Assembly: GCF_947331435.1 (NCBI RefSeq)
Contig: NZ_CAMZOF010000002.1
Location: forward strand, 496,001 to 560,000
DNA length: 64,000 nucleotides
Reading direction: 5' to 3'
Source: Pelagibius sp. Alg239-R121
GTDB lineage: Bacteria; Pseudomonadota; Alphaproteobacteria; Kiloniellales; Kiloniellaceae
A program made the translations under genes and the position numbers. The notes under the pieces were generated by a model. It ran no database searches. It saw only the letters and a program-made list of their open reading frames with translations, and was not told where the DNA came from. Below are positions 1-8,101 of this stretch, piece after piece; within the stretch, counting starts at the first letter, position 1; each line of letters opens with the position of its first letter.

Positions 1-453
1 ACGGTGGAGTCTCAGAGCGTTATCGACCTTGGAGAACGGCGTCTGGTTCTCGATGCCGTCAAGACCGCGCACACTGATGCCGATTTAACGGTCCTGGACG
101 AAAGCACAGGAACCCTATGGACCGGCGATTTGCTCTTCCAGAAACACCTGCCGGTGGTTGATGGGCGACTGAAGGGCTGGCTTGAGGTCATGGACAAACT
201 GTCGGCCCTGCCGGTCACGCGGGCAGTGCCCGGCCACGGACCGGTCTCTTTACCCTGGCCCGAGGCTCTGGAACCCCAGCGCGCCTATTTGACCAAGCTC
301 GCCGGCGATCTTCGCGGCTTGATCGCCGAAGGTAAAACCATGCGCCATGCGTCATCGATTGCGGGGCAGTCGGAACGTGACAAGTGGCTGCTGTTCGAAG
401 AGTTCAACACCCGCAATGCCACGGCAGGTTTTGCCGAACTTGAGTGGGAATAA
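1..453 (+). CDS. Quinoprotein relay system zinc metallohydrolase (C-terminal part, cut by window edge)
   Basis: This is the C-terminal half of a metallo-beta-lactamase-fold hydrolase; the frame is open through base 1, so the true start lies outside. Counting from the codon at base 4, it keeps H23 in HTDADL, D42 in the TGDLLF motif and H78 in VPGHGP, the usual late zinc ligands of the fold. The sequence resembles the secreted hydrolases (SoxH-like) found in quinoprotein relay clusters, and the next gene encodes the SoxYZ-like carrier of the same clusters. The likely role is periplasmic, in a relay that accompanies a PQQ-dependent dehydrogenase; the exact reaction is not established. The family assignment is by recall of conserved motifs and context. 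Confidence 0.75.
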   Translation, partial: TVESQSVIDLGERRLVLDAVKTAHTDADLTVLDESTGTLWTGDLLFQKHLPVVDGRLKGWLEVMDKLSALPVTRAVPGHGPVSLPWPEALEPQRAYLTKLAGDLRGLIAEGKTMRHASSIAGQSERDKWLLFEEFNTRNATAGFAELEWE

Positions 454-559
454 CGCGGTTTTGACCGGAGTTCGGTCCTCAGAGGGTGACCGGATGACGG
501 AATTCGCATAGACTTCTGGCCGCTTGGAGAACATGCGGCACAGCGGATGGAGTAGAAGT

Positions 560-1441
560 ATGAGAGCTTTAACCCTGACCAGCGCAAATATGGCGCGCCG
601 TTTCTTAACATCTCTGGCACTCTTCGCCGTGGCCAGTCTGCCCGCAGGCGCAGCTGTTGCCGCGGAAGACATCTGGCCTGAACTGAAGGAAGACATCTTC
701 GGGGATCGCCCCATTCTGGATGGCCAGGACTGGGTTCAGCTCGAAGCCCCCTACCGCGCACACGACGCCGCGGTTGTGCCGATCGATATCGCCGCCCTGC
801 GTCCGCAGGAGAAAGACCGCTACATCAAATCCATCACCCTGGTGATCGATGAAAACCCGGCGCCGGTCGCCGCCGTATTTCATCTGGGCAAGTCCATCGG
901 CCTTGCCTCGCTCTCGACCCGGGTGCGGGTAAACGCTTATTCCCACATTCGCGCCATTGCCGAAGCCAACGATGGACAACTCTACATGGTCAGCCGTTTT
1001 GTGAAGGCTTCCGGCGGTTGCTCGGCGCCGGCCGGCAAGGATCCCGACGAGGCCCTGGCCAGCATGGGCAGGATGAAACTTCGGCAGTTCCCCATGTCCA
1101 CGAAACCCGCAGCACCGAAAGTCTCAACCGCCGTGAGCGGCGGGATGAGTGAGCTGCGGGAAGCGCAGATCATGATCCGCCATCCCAACCATTCCGGCCT
1201 GCAGATGGACCAGATCACACGCTATTTCATTCCCGCACATTACGTCAGCGACATCGAAGTCCGGCAGGGCGATGAAGTTATCCTGGCGGTTGAAGGCGCC
1301 ATTTCATTGAGCGAAGACCCCTCGATCCGTTTTCACTATGTGCCGAATGGCAGCAGCCAGCTCAATGTCGTGATCGAAGATACGGAAGATCAGGTTTTTA
1401 CGAAGTCCTGGGACATCCAATCCGCATCATCAGGTTCCTGA
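560..1441 (+). CDS. Quinoprotein dehydrogenase-associated SoxYZ-like carrier
   Basis: A 293-residue secreted protein. The ATG at 560 is preceded by GGAG at good spacing and begins a Sec-type signal peptide (basic start, hydrophobic core around residues 16-32, cleavage near AVAAED). An earlier TTG at 524 is in frame but less likely. The N-terminal half is SoxY-like and carries a GGCSAP motif with Cys at about residue 154, the counterpart of the swinging-arm cysteine in the GGCGG motif of SoxY. The last 100 residues form a SoxZ-like beta-sandwich. SoxYZ carriers hold sulfur intermediates covalently; the fused form near quinoprotein dehydrogenases has an unproven cargo. It lies about 100 bp after the metallohydrolase and is probably co-transcribed. 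Confidence 0.82.
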   Translation: MRALTLTSANMARRFLTSLALFAVASLPAGAAVAAEDIWPELKEDIFGDRPILDGQDWVQLEAPYRAHDAAVVPIDIAALRPQEKDRYIKSITLVIDENPAPVAAVFHLGKSIGLASLSTRVRVNAYSHIRAIAEANDGQLYMVSRFVKASGGCSAPAGKDPDEALASMGRMKLRQFPMSTKPAAPKVSTAVSGGMSELREAQIMIRHPNHSGLQMDQITRYFIPAHYVSDIEVRQGDEVILAVEGAISLSEDPSIRFHYVPNGSSQLNVVIEDTEDQVFTKSWDIQSASSGS

Positions 1442-1522
1442 CGTCAGGGCGCTAATGATTTAGGCGGGGTTGCAGTTCGGGTAACCGCCGGCCCATTTCC
1501 TATTGCTGGAGGGCGGTTCACG

Positions 1523-1885
1523 TCAGAAACAGCGGATTTCGGCTTCTGCTTGCGCGCGCCTCAGGTCGGCAACCGCATTCTTGAACCCCACGCCCGCCCG
1601 AAAGACCGATCCCTTTTCACCGCCCAGGTGGCGGAGCTGCAGGACGGTCTCAGCCTCGATGTAGCGTTCATAGGGTAAGATGGAGGCAATGACATCGATG
1701 CTGCAGGAGCAGCGTTCCAGGACCTGACGAGTTTGACCATTGGTCGACATACAGGCAAAAACGTAGTCGGCCCGCGTCGCCGTGCTGTAGTCGTTGGTAA
1801 CATCGTGTGCAAAAACATCAGATGTTGCGGCGATGGGCAGCAACAATGCCATCCACAAAGCGGGTAAGATCAAATGATTCCGCAT
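1523..1885 (-). CDS. Small secreted cysteine-containing protein of unknown function
   Basis: A 120-residue protein with a clear signal peptide (hydrophobic residues about 5-20, cleavage near VFAHD). The mature part is alpha-rich and has four cysteines, including a CSC motif near residue 60 and a Cys next to the C-terminus. I do not recognise a named domain. It points toward the SoxYZ-like gene and lies in the quinoprotein region, so a periplasmic accessory role in PQQ-dependent oxidation is possible, but that is inferred from position only. The gene is real on the basis of signal peptide, composition and intact frame. Confidence 0.65.
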   Translation of the reverse strand: MRNHLILPALWMALLLPIAATSDVFAHDVTNDYSTATRADYVFACMSTNGQTRQVLERCSCSIDVIASILPYERYIEAETVLQLRHLGGEKGSVFRAGVGFKNAVADLRRAQAEAEIRCF

Positions 1886-2131
1886 ATCGTTACCTCGCTT
1901 TTCGCCGACCCCGACAATTCTCCCAAAAATCGGGAGTCATCACAGGTCCAATATAACTTGCCCTTGGATAGCTTGATAGCAAGACCGGCGAACCGGAGCA
2001 ATTATGCCTATGAACAATAAGGCCCTGATATCCCGATTGGGAACACTGGGACCGAGGGCATCGACGACCCGGCGAAGGGTGCTTCGGTTTTCAGTGTTGC
2101 GGGTGCCGGTAGCGCCGGCACGGGCCGTCAT

Positions 2132-2596
2132 TTGACGCAGCTTGCTGAAATCGTGGCCGAACTCCTGTTGTTCGCGCAAAGCTTTACGGGCTATGCCCCT
2201 GCGAACGACCGCCCTGACGTCGTCTTCGTTGCGCAGGCAGAACTTCAACGCCAAGCCTGTAAGACACCCTGTGAAGTTTTCGGCTGGTATCCATATGGCG
2301 GCAAAATTTTTCTCGACGAGCGGCTGAATCCGGTCTTGAACATAAAGGCCAGAGGCGTGTTGCTGCACGAACTTGTTCACTACCTTCAGGAACACAACAG
2401 CGCCTATGAAGACAACACGCCCTGCATGAACTGGGCGCTGCGGGAACGCGAGGCCTATCGGGTTCAGGCATCCTGGCTCGCCCGGCAAAATATCTTTGGC
2501 GCGCTCTATTCATCTGCGCGTCCGCCCTGGTCGGGGGTCTGCCGGGATGAACCGGCAAAGACGCCCCCTGCAACCGATGCAACCGGCCCCGGATGA
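2132..2596 (+). CDS. Putative HExxH-containing protein, unknown function
   Basis: A frame of 154 codons that starts at a TTG at 2132. It carries a zincin-like HELVHYLQ motif (HExxH) at about residues 78-85, followed by CxNW and an EREAY helix about 20 residues later, consistent with a small metal-dependent peptidase-like fold. No good ribosome site precedes the TTG. A separate frame from ATG 2004/2010 ends at TGA 2133, overlapping the TTG, so the real N-terminus may lie upstream and be joined by a frameshift, or translation may be coupled. Proteins of this look are annotated as domain of unknown function in proteobacteria. Function is not claimed; the start is uncertain. Confidence 0.55.
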   Translation: MTQLAEIVAELLLFAQSFTGYAPANDRPDVVFVAQAELQRQACKTPCEVFGWYPYGGKIFLDERLNPVLNIKARGVLLHELVHYLQEHNSAYEDNTPCMNWALREREAYRVQASWLARQNIFGALYSSARPPWSGVCRDEPAKTPPATDATGPG

Positions 2597-3143
2597 TCGC
2601 CTGACCGTTGGCCCATTGCCTGCCCGAAAACCCCCGCCAATCTGCTAATTCGAAGACCCATAACAGCGCATTCCGAAGAGTGTGATACGAAAGTCCTATG
2701 CGGTAATCCCCAAAGGTATGGATAAACTGTCTCAGCGATTAAGCCTGTTGCAAAATGTTTGACCGTGCGACAACCTTCTTCAGGAAATTATCTAGCCGTT
2801 GAATAGGGTTACGAGCTGTTGGGCGCCGGTCGGATGGACAAAACGACGATCCGGATTGTGGCAGGTCCGATAAGACCAGGGACGGTCGCCAAGGGACGAT
2901 AGACCAATTGACGAAAAATGATGTCAAGGCATCGGACCTCGCTGAGGTGAGCACGCTTGATCCTGTGTTCACGAGACTGACCGAGCTAGAGTCTGATCGT
3001 TTTTCACTGCACAGCGGAAAACGTGAATCAGCCTCTCATTTGATAGGATAGGGGGCGCTTCAAGTTCTTGACTTTTACCGTCATGAGCAACCGCTCTCCA
3101 GGAACCCGAGATTGGACCAGCGTGCGCCGACCTGGAACAAACA
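2597..3143. other. Intergenic region upstream of the NarL-type regulator
   Basis: This 547-base stretch has no convincing gene. Short frames on the minus strand (for example 2739-2972) lack a ribosome site and have protein composition typical of antisense frames. It must contain the promoter of the response regulator at 3144, but no clear -35/-10 pair stands out by eye. Confidence 0.5.
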
Positions 3144-3812
3144 ATGCAAAAAATTCTGATTGTCGATGACCATCCTTTGTTTCGCGAAGCCGTCTGCAGT
3201 TCGATCAGGCAGGCTTTCGAAAGTGCCGAGGTGCTTGAGGCACGCAACCTTCAGGAAACGGTCGAGATCATATCCGACAATTCCGACATAGATCTGGTGC
3301 TTCTCGATCTGAATATACCCGATACGACAGGCTTCAACGGCCTGCTGACGATCCGGACCCAGCATCCGAAGCTGCCGGTTGTGGTGGTTTCAGGCAATGA
3401 CGACCGGCGCATAGTGGCGGAGGCTTTGAGCTATGGCGTGGTCGGTTTCATTCCAAAGTCCTCACCGAAGTCCATGTTGAAGGAAGCAATTCTGGAGACC
3501 CTGGACGGCGGCGTCTTTCTGCCCCCGAGCTATCAGCGCGATGCCAATGACGAAGAAAGCGGCTCCGAAGGCGGGAACGATCTTGCGCAGCAGCTCGCCA
3601 CCCTCACGCCGCAGCAGTTCCGCGTGCTCCGCATGTTGAGTGAGGGCAAGCTGAATAAGCAGATCGCCTATGAGCTCAGCGTTGGCGAGACGACTGTAAA
3701 AGCCCACGTGTCGGCCATTCTACGCAAGCTGAAGGTTTACAGCCGTACGCAAGCCGTCATCAAGGCGCAGAACATCGAATTCGAAAACGTCCTGGCATCC
3801 GGCGAAGACTAG
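3144..3812 (+). CDS. NarL/FixJ-family response regulator (AgmR/ErbR-like)
   Basis: A 222-residue two-component regulator. The receiver domain (residues 1-120) has the acidic pair D8-D9, phospho-acceptor D55 in LLLDLN and K105 in FIPKS. A short acidic linker (about 130-145) leads to a LuxR-type helix-turn-helix (about 150-205) with LTPQQFRVLRML and GETTVKAHVSAILRKL. Family members such as AgmR and ErbR control PQQ-dependent alcohol oxidation, and this gene lies between the quinoprotein genes and pqq. It converges on the hybrid kinase gene at 3863, its likely partner. The partner assignment is inferred from adjacency; the domain call is secure. Confidence 0.88.
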   Translation: MQKILIVDDHPLFREAVCSSIRQAFESAEVLEARNLQETVEIISDNSDIDLVLLDLNIPDTTGFNGLLTIRTQHPKLPVVVVSGNDDRRIVAEALSYGVVGFIPKSSPKSMLKEAILETLDGGVFLPPSYQRDANDEESGSEGGNDLAQQLATLTPQQFRVLRMLSEGKLNKQIAYELSVGETTVKAHVSAILRKLKVYSRTQAVIKAQNIEFENVLASGED

Positions 3813-3862
3813 CTCCCCCGGCAAAGCAACCCTGGGAACTGAGGACGTTTCGCCCTTTGGTG

Positions 3863-6325
3863 TTACGCCAGCAGATGCGACATCAGTGAACGAAGTTCGG
3901 CAGGCTTGACCGGTTTTTGCAGCAGTTCGAAACCCGCATCCTTGACTTCCATCCGCACCGCAGAGGTGTGATCCGCAGTTACGATAATACCCGGTACCGG
4001 CGAGCGGCAGTGCCGCCGGATTTCGGAAATCGCCGCAATACCCGTGCGGCCGTCGTCCAGATGATAGTCAGCGATGATCAAATCGGGATGAATCTGTTCC
4101 TGCTCCATCAGGCTGCTCGCCTCGACCCCGTCATGGGCGCCGATCACGTGGCAGGACCAGCGCTCGAGCAAGGCCGCCATGGCTTCCAGGTTATCCTGAT
4201 CGTTCTCGACAAAGATAATCGTCGCATTGCCGAGGCCATAGTTTTTGTGGAGCGCCGGAGTCAGGTCCATGGTGTCGAGGCTGTTGACCCGGCCATAGGG
4301 AACCTCGACCGCAAACATCGCCCCCTGTCCGGCCACTGAACGAAGCTTCAAGGGATGATTCAGGATCCTTGCGGAGCGTTTGGCGATGGCCAGCCCAAGT
4401 CCGAAACCCGTATCGTTCCCCGAGTTGGGATGTACAAACCGCTGAAATTCATCGAATACGGCCCGCTGATGCTCTTCGCGGATGCCCGGACCCGTATCCC
4501 AGATCTCAATCGAAAGCGCATTGGCTTTTCGGCGACAGCCCAACAGCACCTGCCCTTCCGATGTATAGCGTACAGCGTTGCTGACGAAATTCTGGAGAAT
4601 TCTGCGCAGCAGCAGCATATCGCTCTTGATGACCACGTGGCTGGGCACGACCCGGAAAACCAAGCCCTTGTTTTCGGCCAGAAGCGCAAACTCACTGGCC
4701 AGAGCTTCGAGCAGAATATCGACGGGGAACTCGCGCCACTCCGGTGTCACGGTCCCGGTGTCCAGCTTGGAAATATCGAACAGGGCCTTGAGCAGACCGT
4801 CGACCGATTCCAATGCGGTATAGACCCGTTCGATCAGGCGGTTGACCTCGTCGGAAGGATCGGAATCCAGCAAGGCGGAAACAAACAACCGGGCTGCATT
4901 CAAGGGCTGCAAAAGATCGTGACTGGCTGCGGCCAGAAACTTGGTCTTACTGAGGTTGGCCTCTTCGGCCATGGCTTTCGCGGTCTTCAACTGCTCGTTC
5001 AGTTCGGTCAGTTCCGCTGTCCGCTCCTGGACCCGGATTTCGAGATTTTCCTTCGCTTCCTCCAGAACCTTGGCGGTGCGGCGCTGCTCGGTCACATCGG
5101 TGTAGGTCGAAACGAAGCCGCCGTCAGGTATCGCGTTGCGGCGCACTTCGATCACGACGCCGTCGCGCCGATGATACTCGGCGCGCAGCGGCTGCGCGCC
5201 CCCTTCATAGCGCAGCCAATCGACAAGATCGGACACCATGTCGGTGTCGGGAAAGGCCCGCTTGACCTCCGGCGAACCAAGAATCTGATCGAAACGCATG
5301 CCTTCGCGCACCATCGGCTGAGACAGACCGGTCAGCCATACAAAGTGCTTGTTCCAATAAGCCAGGTGATGATGGTGATCGAACACAGAAACGCCCTGTG
5401 CGAGATTGTCCAGGGTGGCCGTAAGCTGGATCGATTTTTCTTCCAGTTCCCGTTCACGCCTTTGCGATTCGACCTTCTTGATCTCGGTAACGTCGGTATA
5501 GATGCCGACCGTGCCGTTTTTGGTCGGGCGCTCGCTGACCTGGATCCAGCGGCCGTTCGCCAAAGACAGCAGAATCGCATCGTCCGGGTCGCGGTGATGT
5601 CTGAGTCTCTGCTCGATCCAGCTTTCATGATCGCTCTTGGGAATTGCCAGGACGTCACGCTCGAGAATGCTGCGCAGGAACTCTTCGAAGGTCATACCCG
5701 GAGCGATCGTATCTTCCATATCCGGATAAAGTGCCCGGAACTTGGAATTCGACTGAACCAGAAGATCGTCGGCATCGAAGAGTGCAAAGCCCTCGGAGAG
5801 AGATTCAATCGCGTCGGCCAGGCGTGTCCTTGCGGTTTCAGCTTCTTCGTTGGCGATGGTAAGCGCCGTATTGGAGTGCTCGAGGTTGTTGAGGGCGTGT
5901 TTCAGTTCTTCCGTGCGGTCGCGCACCTGATTTTCCAGCAGGATCGCAGTCTGAAACAAGGAGAAGGAGTTGCCGTGGTAATCGATACTGCGTTCAACAC
6001 GCTTCATCAGCGCGTCGTTTATCTTGCTCAGCCGCGCAACCTGCTGCTCGAGCTCTTCTATTCTTTCCGCCGGGTCCGTTCGTGCCAGGTCCGGCTGCGC
6101 CAAATCCAGCTGGGCCAAATCCAGCTGAGCCAAATCCGGCTGGGCCAAATCCGGCTGGGCAGAGTCAAGTTGAGCAGAATCGGGCTGCGCGCCGTCCGTC
6201 CCGGCCAAATCTTGATGCTCCTCAAACGACATCAGCTCGGCGGAGGATTGTCCCGACGTCTTTTGTGACTTCGGATCGGCCTTCGTCTCTGAGCTATCCG
6301 GTGAATCCGTGTTTTGAATTGACAT
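3863..6325 (-). CDS. nahK: NahK/ErcS-type hybrid sensor histidine kinase with C-terminal receiver
   Basis: An 820-residue cytoplasmic hybrid kinase without membrane segments. Order of parts: a low-complexity N-terminus with five-residue repeats (46-80), coiled coil (about 85-170), two PAS domains (about 170-285 and 298-415), a second coiled coil, HisKA with H469 in ASHDLLQPL, an ATPase domain with DTGPGI (about 610-615) and GFGLGL (640-645), and a receiver with phospho-acceptor D753 and K804. This is the architecture of NahK/ErcS kinases, which pass signals to a phosphorelay for biofilm or alcohol-oxidation control. The ATG overlaps the stop of the NosP-like gene (ATGA), so the two are translationally coupled, matching the NosP-NahK pairing of Pseudomonas. 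Naming by similarity of architecture and context. Confidence 0.85.
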   Translation of the reverse strand: MSIQNTDSPDSSETKADPKSQKTSGQSSAELMSFEEHQDLAGTDGAQPDSAQLDSAQPDLAQPDLAQLDLAQLDLAQPDLARTDPAERIEELEQQVARLSKINDALMKRVERSIDYHGNSFSLFQTAILLENQVRDRTEELKHALNNLEHSNTALTIANEEAETARTRLADAIESLSEGFALFDADDLLVQSNSKFRALYPDMEDTIAPGMTFEEFLRSILERDVLAIPKSDHESWIEQRLRHHRDPDDAILLSLANGRWIQVSERPTKNGTVGIYTDVTEIKKVESQRRERELEEKSIQLTATLDNLAQGVSVFDHHHHLAYWNKHFVWLTGLSQPMVREGMRFDQILGSPEVKRAFPDTDMVSDLVDWLRYEGGAQPLRAEYHRRDGVVIEVRRNAIPDGGFVSTYTDVTEQRRTAKVLEEAKENLEIRVQERTAELTELNEQLKTAKAMAEEANLSKTKFLAAASHDLLQPLNAARLFVSALLDSDPSDEVNRLIERVYTALESVDGLLKALFDISKLDTGTVTPEWREFPVDILLEALASEFALLAENKGLVFRVVPSHVVIKSDMLLLRRILQNFVSNAVRYTSEGQVLLGCRRKANALSIEIWDTGPGIREEHQRAVFDEFQRFVHPNSGNDTGFGLGLAIAKRSARILNHPLKLRSVAGQGAMFAVEVPYGRVNSLDTMDLTPALHKNYGLGNATIIFVENDQDNLEAMAALLERWSCHVIGAHDGVEASSLMEQEQIHPDLIIADYHLDDGRTGIAAISEIRRHCRSPVPGIIVTADHTSAVRMEVKDAGFELLQKPVKPAELRSLMSHLLA
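6086..6190 (-). repeat. 15-bp tandem repeat inside the hybrid kinase gene
   Basis: Seven near-identical 15-bp units encode residues 46-80 of the kinase, each reading AQPDL, AQLDL or an S-ended variant, with a degenerate eighth unit (ARTDP). Units 15 bp long can expand or contract without shifting the frame, so the linker length may vary between strains. The repeat does not match the A(D/N)LxX pentapeptide beta-helix and is more likely a flexible acidic spacer. Confidence 0.9.
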
Positions 6326-7482
6326 CAGTCGGGCTCGAGTCCGATTGCGACGGCGGTAAAGGTCTGGTTGACGTGCATCGAATGATACTGTTCACCGTAG
6401 GTGCTGAAACCTATGACCTTGTTTCCGAGCAGTATTTCCGAAATTGCCGATTTGACCTCTTTGCGCTCCATCTCAAGGCGCCGCAGGATACAGTCGCACC
6501 CAATGACGACCTGCACGTTGTTGACGGACGCCCGCAGCTCAGCGAACTGATTTTCCAAATCCTGCACGATGTCGCCGCTTTCGGCCACTGTCAGGACAAT
6601 TCCCTCGTCGATGGCACAGAGAAAACTCAGGCTGTCGTCTTCGTTCACCCGCTGGATCGAACGAACATGATACTCACCGCCAACCCGTACCACGAGCGGA
6701 TGAGCCGCAAAAACCAAAGGATTGAGCTCCTCCTTCGGCAATCCGATGACCCTTGCGTACTCCCGCGCCGCCGGCACCGCGTTCAGTTCTTCCACACGCC
6801 GGTCACTGCCGGCCGCCGTGACGACCATTTTTTTACCGGTGCTGCTGAAGTGCTCGGTTTTAAAAATCCGGAAGGGGTGACGGGTGTGAACCAGCACCAG
6901 CGCTGCGGATGCGCTATGGAAACTGCCGTTTTGAAAAACGTAGGAGGCCACGTAGGAGAGATCGTCACCGGCTGATCCCCCCAGCAGAGGAATATCCCCC
7001 AGGGCATTGAAGACGGATGAAGCCACCTGCTCTTCCTGCTGGGACATGCCGTCTATCATCAAAAACGCGAAGGTGGTGCCCGGACTTCTGTTCGGTGCTT
7101 TCTGATCGAGTCGCGCGATGGCGCTTTGGACCACTTCGCGGACCAGAGATATGCTGAGATGCTTCAGGTCGCTTATGACCTCGGAGACTGCGACAAAATC
7201 CGGCGCAGAGAACCCAACACCGGTGATACTGCCTTCGATATATCCGCGCGGCGTGATTTCCCCTGCCGTCGTGCACCCAACCAGATGCACATCTCCGAAC
7301 AGCGTGTTCAGCTCACCACTCAGAACAGCGAGGTCATACTGCGGAGAGCAGAAGAATAGAACCGTGTCCAGATTCGGCCGATTAACAGCTTCGAAAAACT
7401 CTTTCGCTGCAGACGCCGGATCCTGTGCACAGGACACGCCGGTCGTAATCTGCGCCGACTCCTGTGCTGCCGCCGGATACAT
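6325..7482 (-). CDS. nosP: FIST-domain protein, NosP-like nitric oxide sensor
   Basis: A 385-residue soluble protein. The start at 7482 is chosen because GGGAGG lies six bases upstream; the frame runs further to 7650 but the added residues look random. It has a FIST N-terminal domain (about residues 25-215, with the VGCTTAGEI motif and GGSAGDDL) and a FIST C-terminal domain (about 220-380, ending in GFSTYGEQ). In Pseudomonas aeruginosa NosP binds haem and NO and controls the autophosphorylation of the adjacent kinase NahK. Here the gene overlaps the NahK-like gene by ATGA, so the same pair is predicted. Haem binding is inferred from the family and was not tested by finding the histidine ligand. 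Confidence 0.85.
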   Translation of the reverse strand: MYPAAAQESAQITTGVSCAQDPASAAKEFFEAVNRPNLDTVLFFCSPQYDLAVLSGELNTLFGDVHLVGCTTAGEITPRGYIEGSITGVGFSAPDFVAVSEVISDLKHLSISLVREVVQSAIARLDQKAPNRSPGTTFAFLMIDGMSQQEEQVASSVFNALGDIPLLGGSAGDDLSYVASYVFQNGSFHSASAALVLVHTRHPFRIFKTEHFSSTGKKMVVTAAGSDRRVEELNAVPAAREYARVIGLPKEELNPLVFAAHPLVVRVGGEYHVRSIQRVNEDDSLSFLCAIDEGIVLTVAESGDIVQDLENQFAELRASVNNVQVVIGCDCILRRLEMERKEVKSAISEILLGNKVIGFSTYGEQYHSMHVNQTFTAVAIGLEPD

Positions 7483-7921
7483 TGTTGCCTCCCATATGCA
7501 GTCCCGATTATAGCTTACCTGCCAGGAACCGCTGATTTTTATGTCGTTTTTTCTTGATCCTGCCTCTTCTGGCGGCAGAAATAAAGCTCGTTGCCGCCTG
7601 ACCCCGATTGCTGCGCCGCAATATTCTGCTGATCTCGCCGTAGAATTCACGCTGATTTGATCGGTTCGGATAGCGTCGTCAAATCAAATAGATAGAACCC
7701 TCAACAGCGAGGTTGCCATCCTATCCGGACCGCGCTAGTTTAGAATCCTTCAAGACTAGGACTTTAGTAGGATGGGCGCGGACAAGCCGACAGGTTAACA
7801 TAGCCAGCATTGCAAAGACCCGACTGTGGATTGCCGCAGCTTTCCGTTACGACGGTCGTTTGCATTGAGGGACGCTTATCCAACGTGTTTCTAAGACCAA
7901 CGTGTTTCTGAGGAGAAAAAA
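7483..7921. promoter_or_regulatory. Divergent intergenic region between nosP and pqqA
   Basis: This 439-base region separates nosP (minus) from pqqA (plus) and should hold both promoters. No further gene is supported in it. Visible structure: an inverted repeat CTAGT (7735-7739) and ACTAG (7755-7759) separated by 15 bases, a candidate regulator site, and a 13-bp direct duplication just ahead of pqqA. No convincing sigma-70 hexamer pair was found by eye. Confidence 0.5.
7880..7909 (+). repeat. 13-bp direct repeat in the pqqA leader
   Basis: The sequence CCAACGTGTTTCT occurs at 7880-7892 and again at 7897-7909, a 17-bp period. The second copy runs into the pqqA ribosome site (GAGGAG). It could be a replication-slippage duplication, a double operator, or part of the untranslated leader. 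Confidence 0.8.
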
Positions 7922-7999
7922 ATGAGCTGGGCAACCCCAAAAGTCATCGAGATCTCCGTAGGTATGGAAATCAACTGCTACGCTTGCGCGGAGTTGTGA
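7922..7999 (+). CDS. pqqA: PQQ precursor peptide PqqA
   Basis: A 25-residue ribosomal precursor of pyrroloquinoline quinone, too short for routine gene callers. It contains the ExxxY core: Glu16 and Tyr20 in MEINCY, the two residues joined and excised to form PQQ, at exactly the positions seen in many family members. A GAGGAG ribosome site lies nine bases upstream of the ATG. The gene heads pqqBCDE and is followed directly by a hairpin that probably makes pqqA mRNA more abundant than the downstream message. The flanking Cys19 and Cys22 are unusual but not disqualifying. Confidence 0.95.
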   Translation: MSWATPKVIEISVGMEINCYACAEL

Positions 8000-8023
8000 A
8001 ACTCCACTTCGGAGTGGTTATTT

Positions 8024-8076
8024 AAAAAGCCGGGTGCGTCATCCACTGTTTTCGGATAAACGCTCCCGGCTTTTTT
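8024..8076 (+). terminator. Attenuator or partial terminator between pqqA and pqqB
   Basis: An 11-bp perfect stem pairs AAAAAGCCGGG (8024-8034) with CCCGGC plus Ts (8065-8075), and is followed by a T tract, with a 30-base loop. A smaller hairpin at 8002-8018 (CCACT/AGTGG) precedes it. Together they form an intrinsic-terminator-like signal that would reduce read-through from pqqA into pqqB, as expected for a peptide needed in excess over its enzymes. Confidence 0.8.
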
Positions 8077-8101
8077 CATTTTTAATCCCAGGAGAGTTTG
8101 G

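Noticed and set aside
2739-2972. Minus-strand frame of 77 codons in the gap before the response regulator
   Set aside because: No ribosome site or recognisable features; composition like antisense frames.
6086-6190. CRISPR-like array in the kinase gene
   Set aside because: Units are 15 bp with no spacers and encode a continuous low-complexity protein segment.
4355-6268. Long plus-strand frame (637 codons) opposite the hybrid kinase
   Set aside because: It is the antisense of a kinase with complete domain order; its protein has no domain signals and no ribosome site. Long antisense frames are common in GC-rich DNA.
7483-7650. N-terminal extension of the NosP-like protein
   Set aside because: The extension lacks a ribosome site and looks random; GGGAGG before the ATG at 7482 marks the better start.
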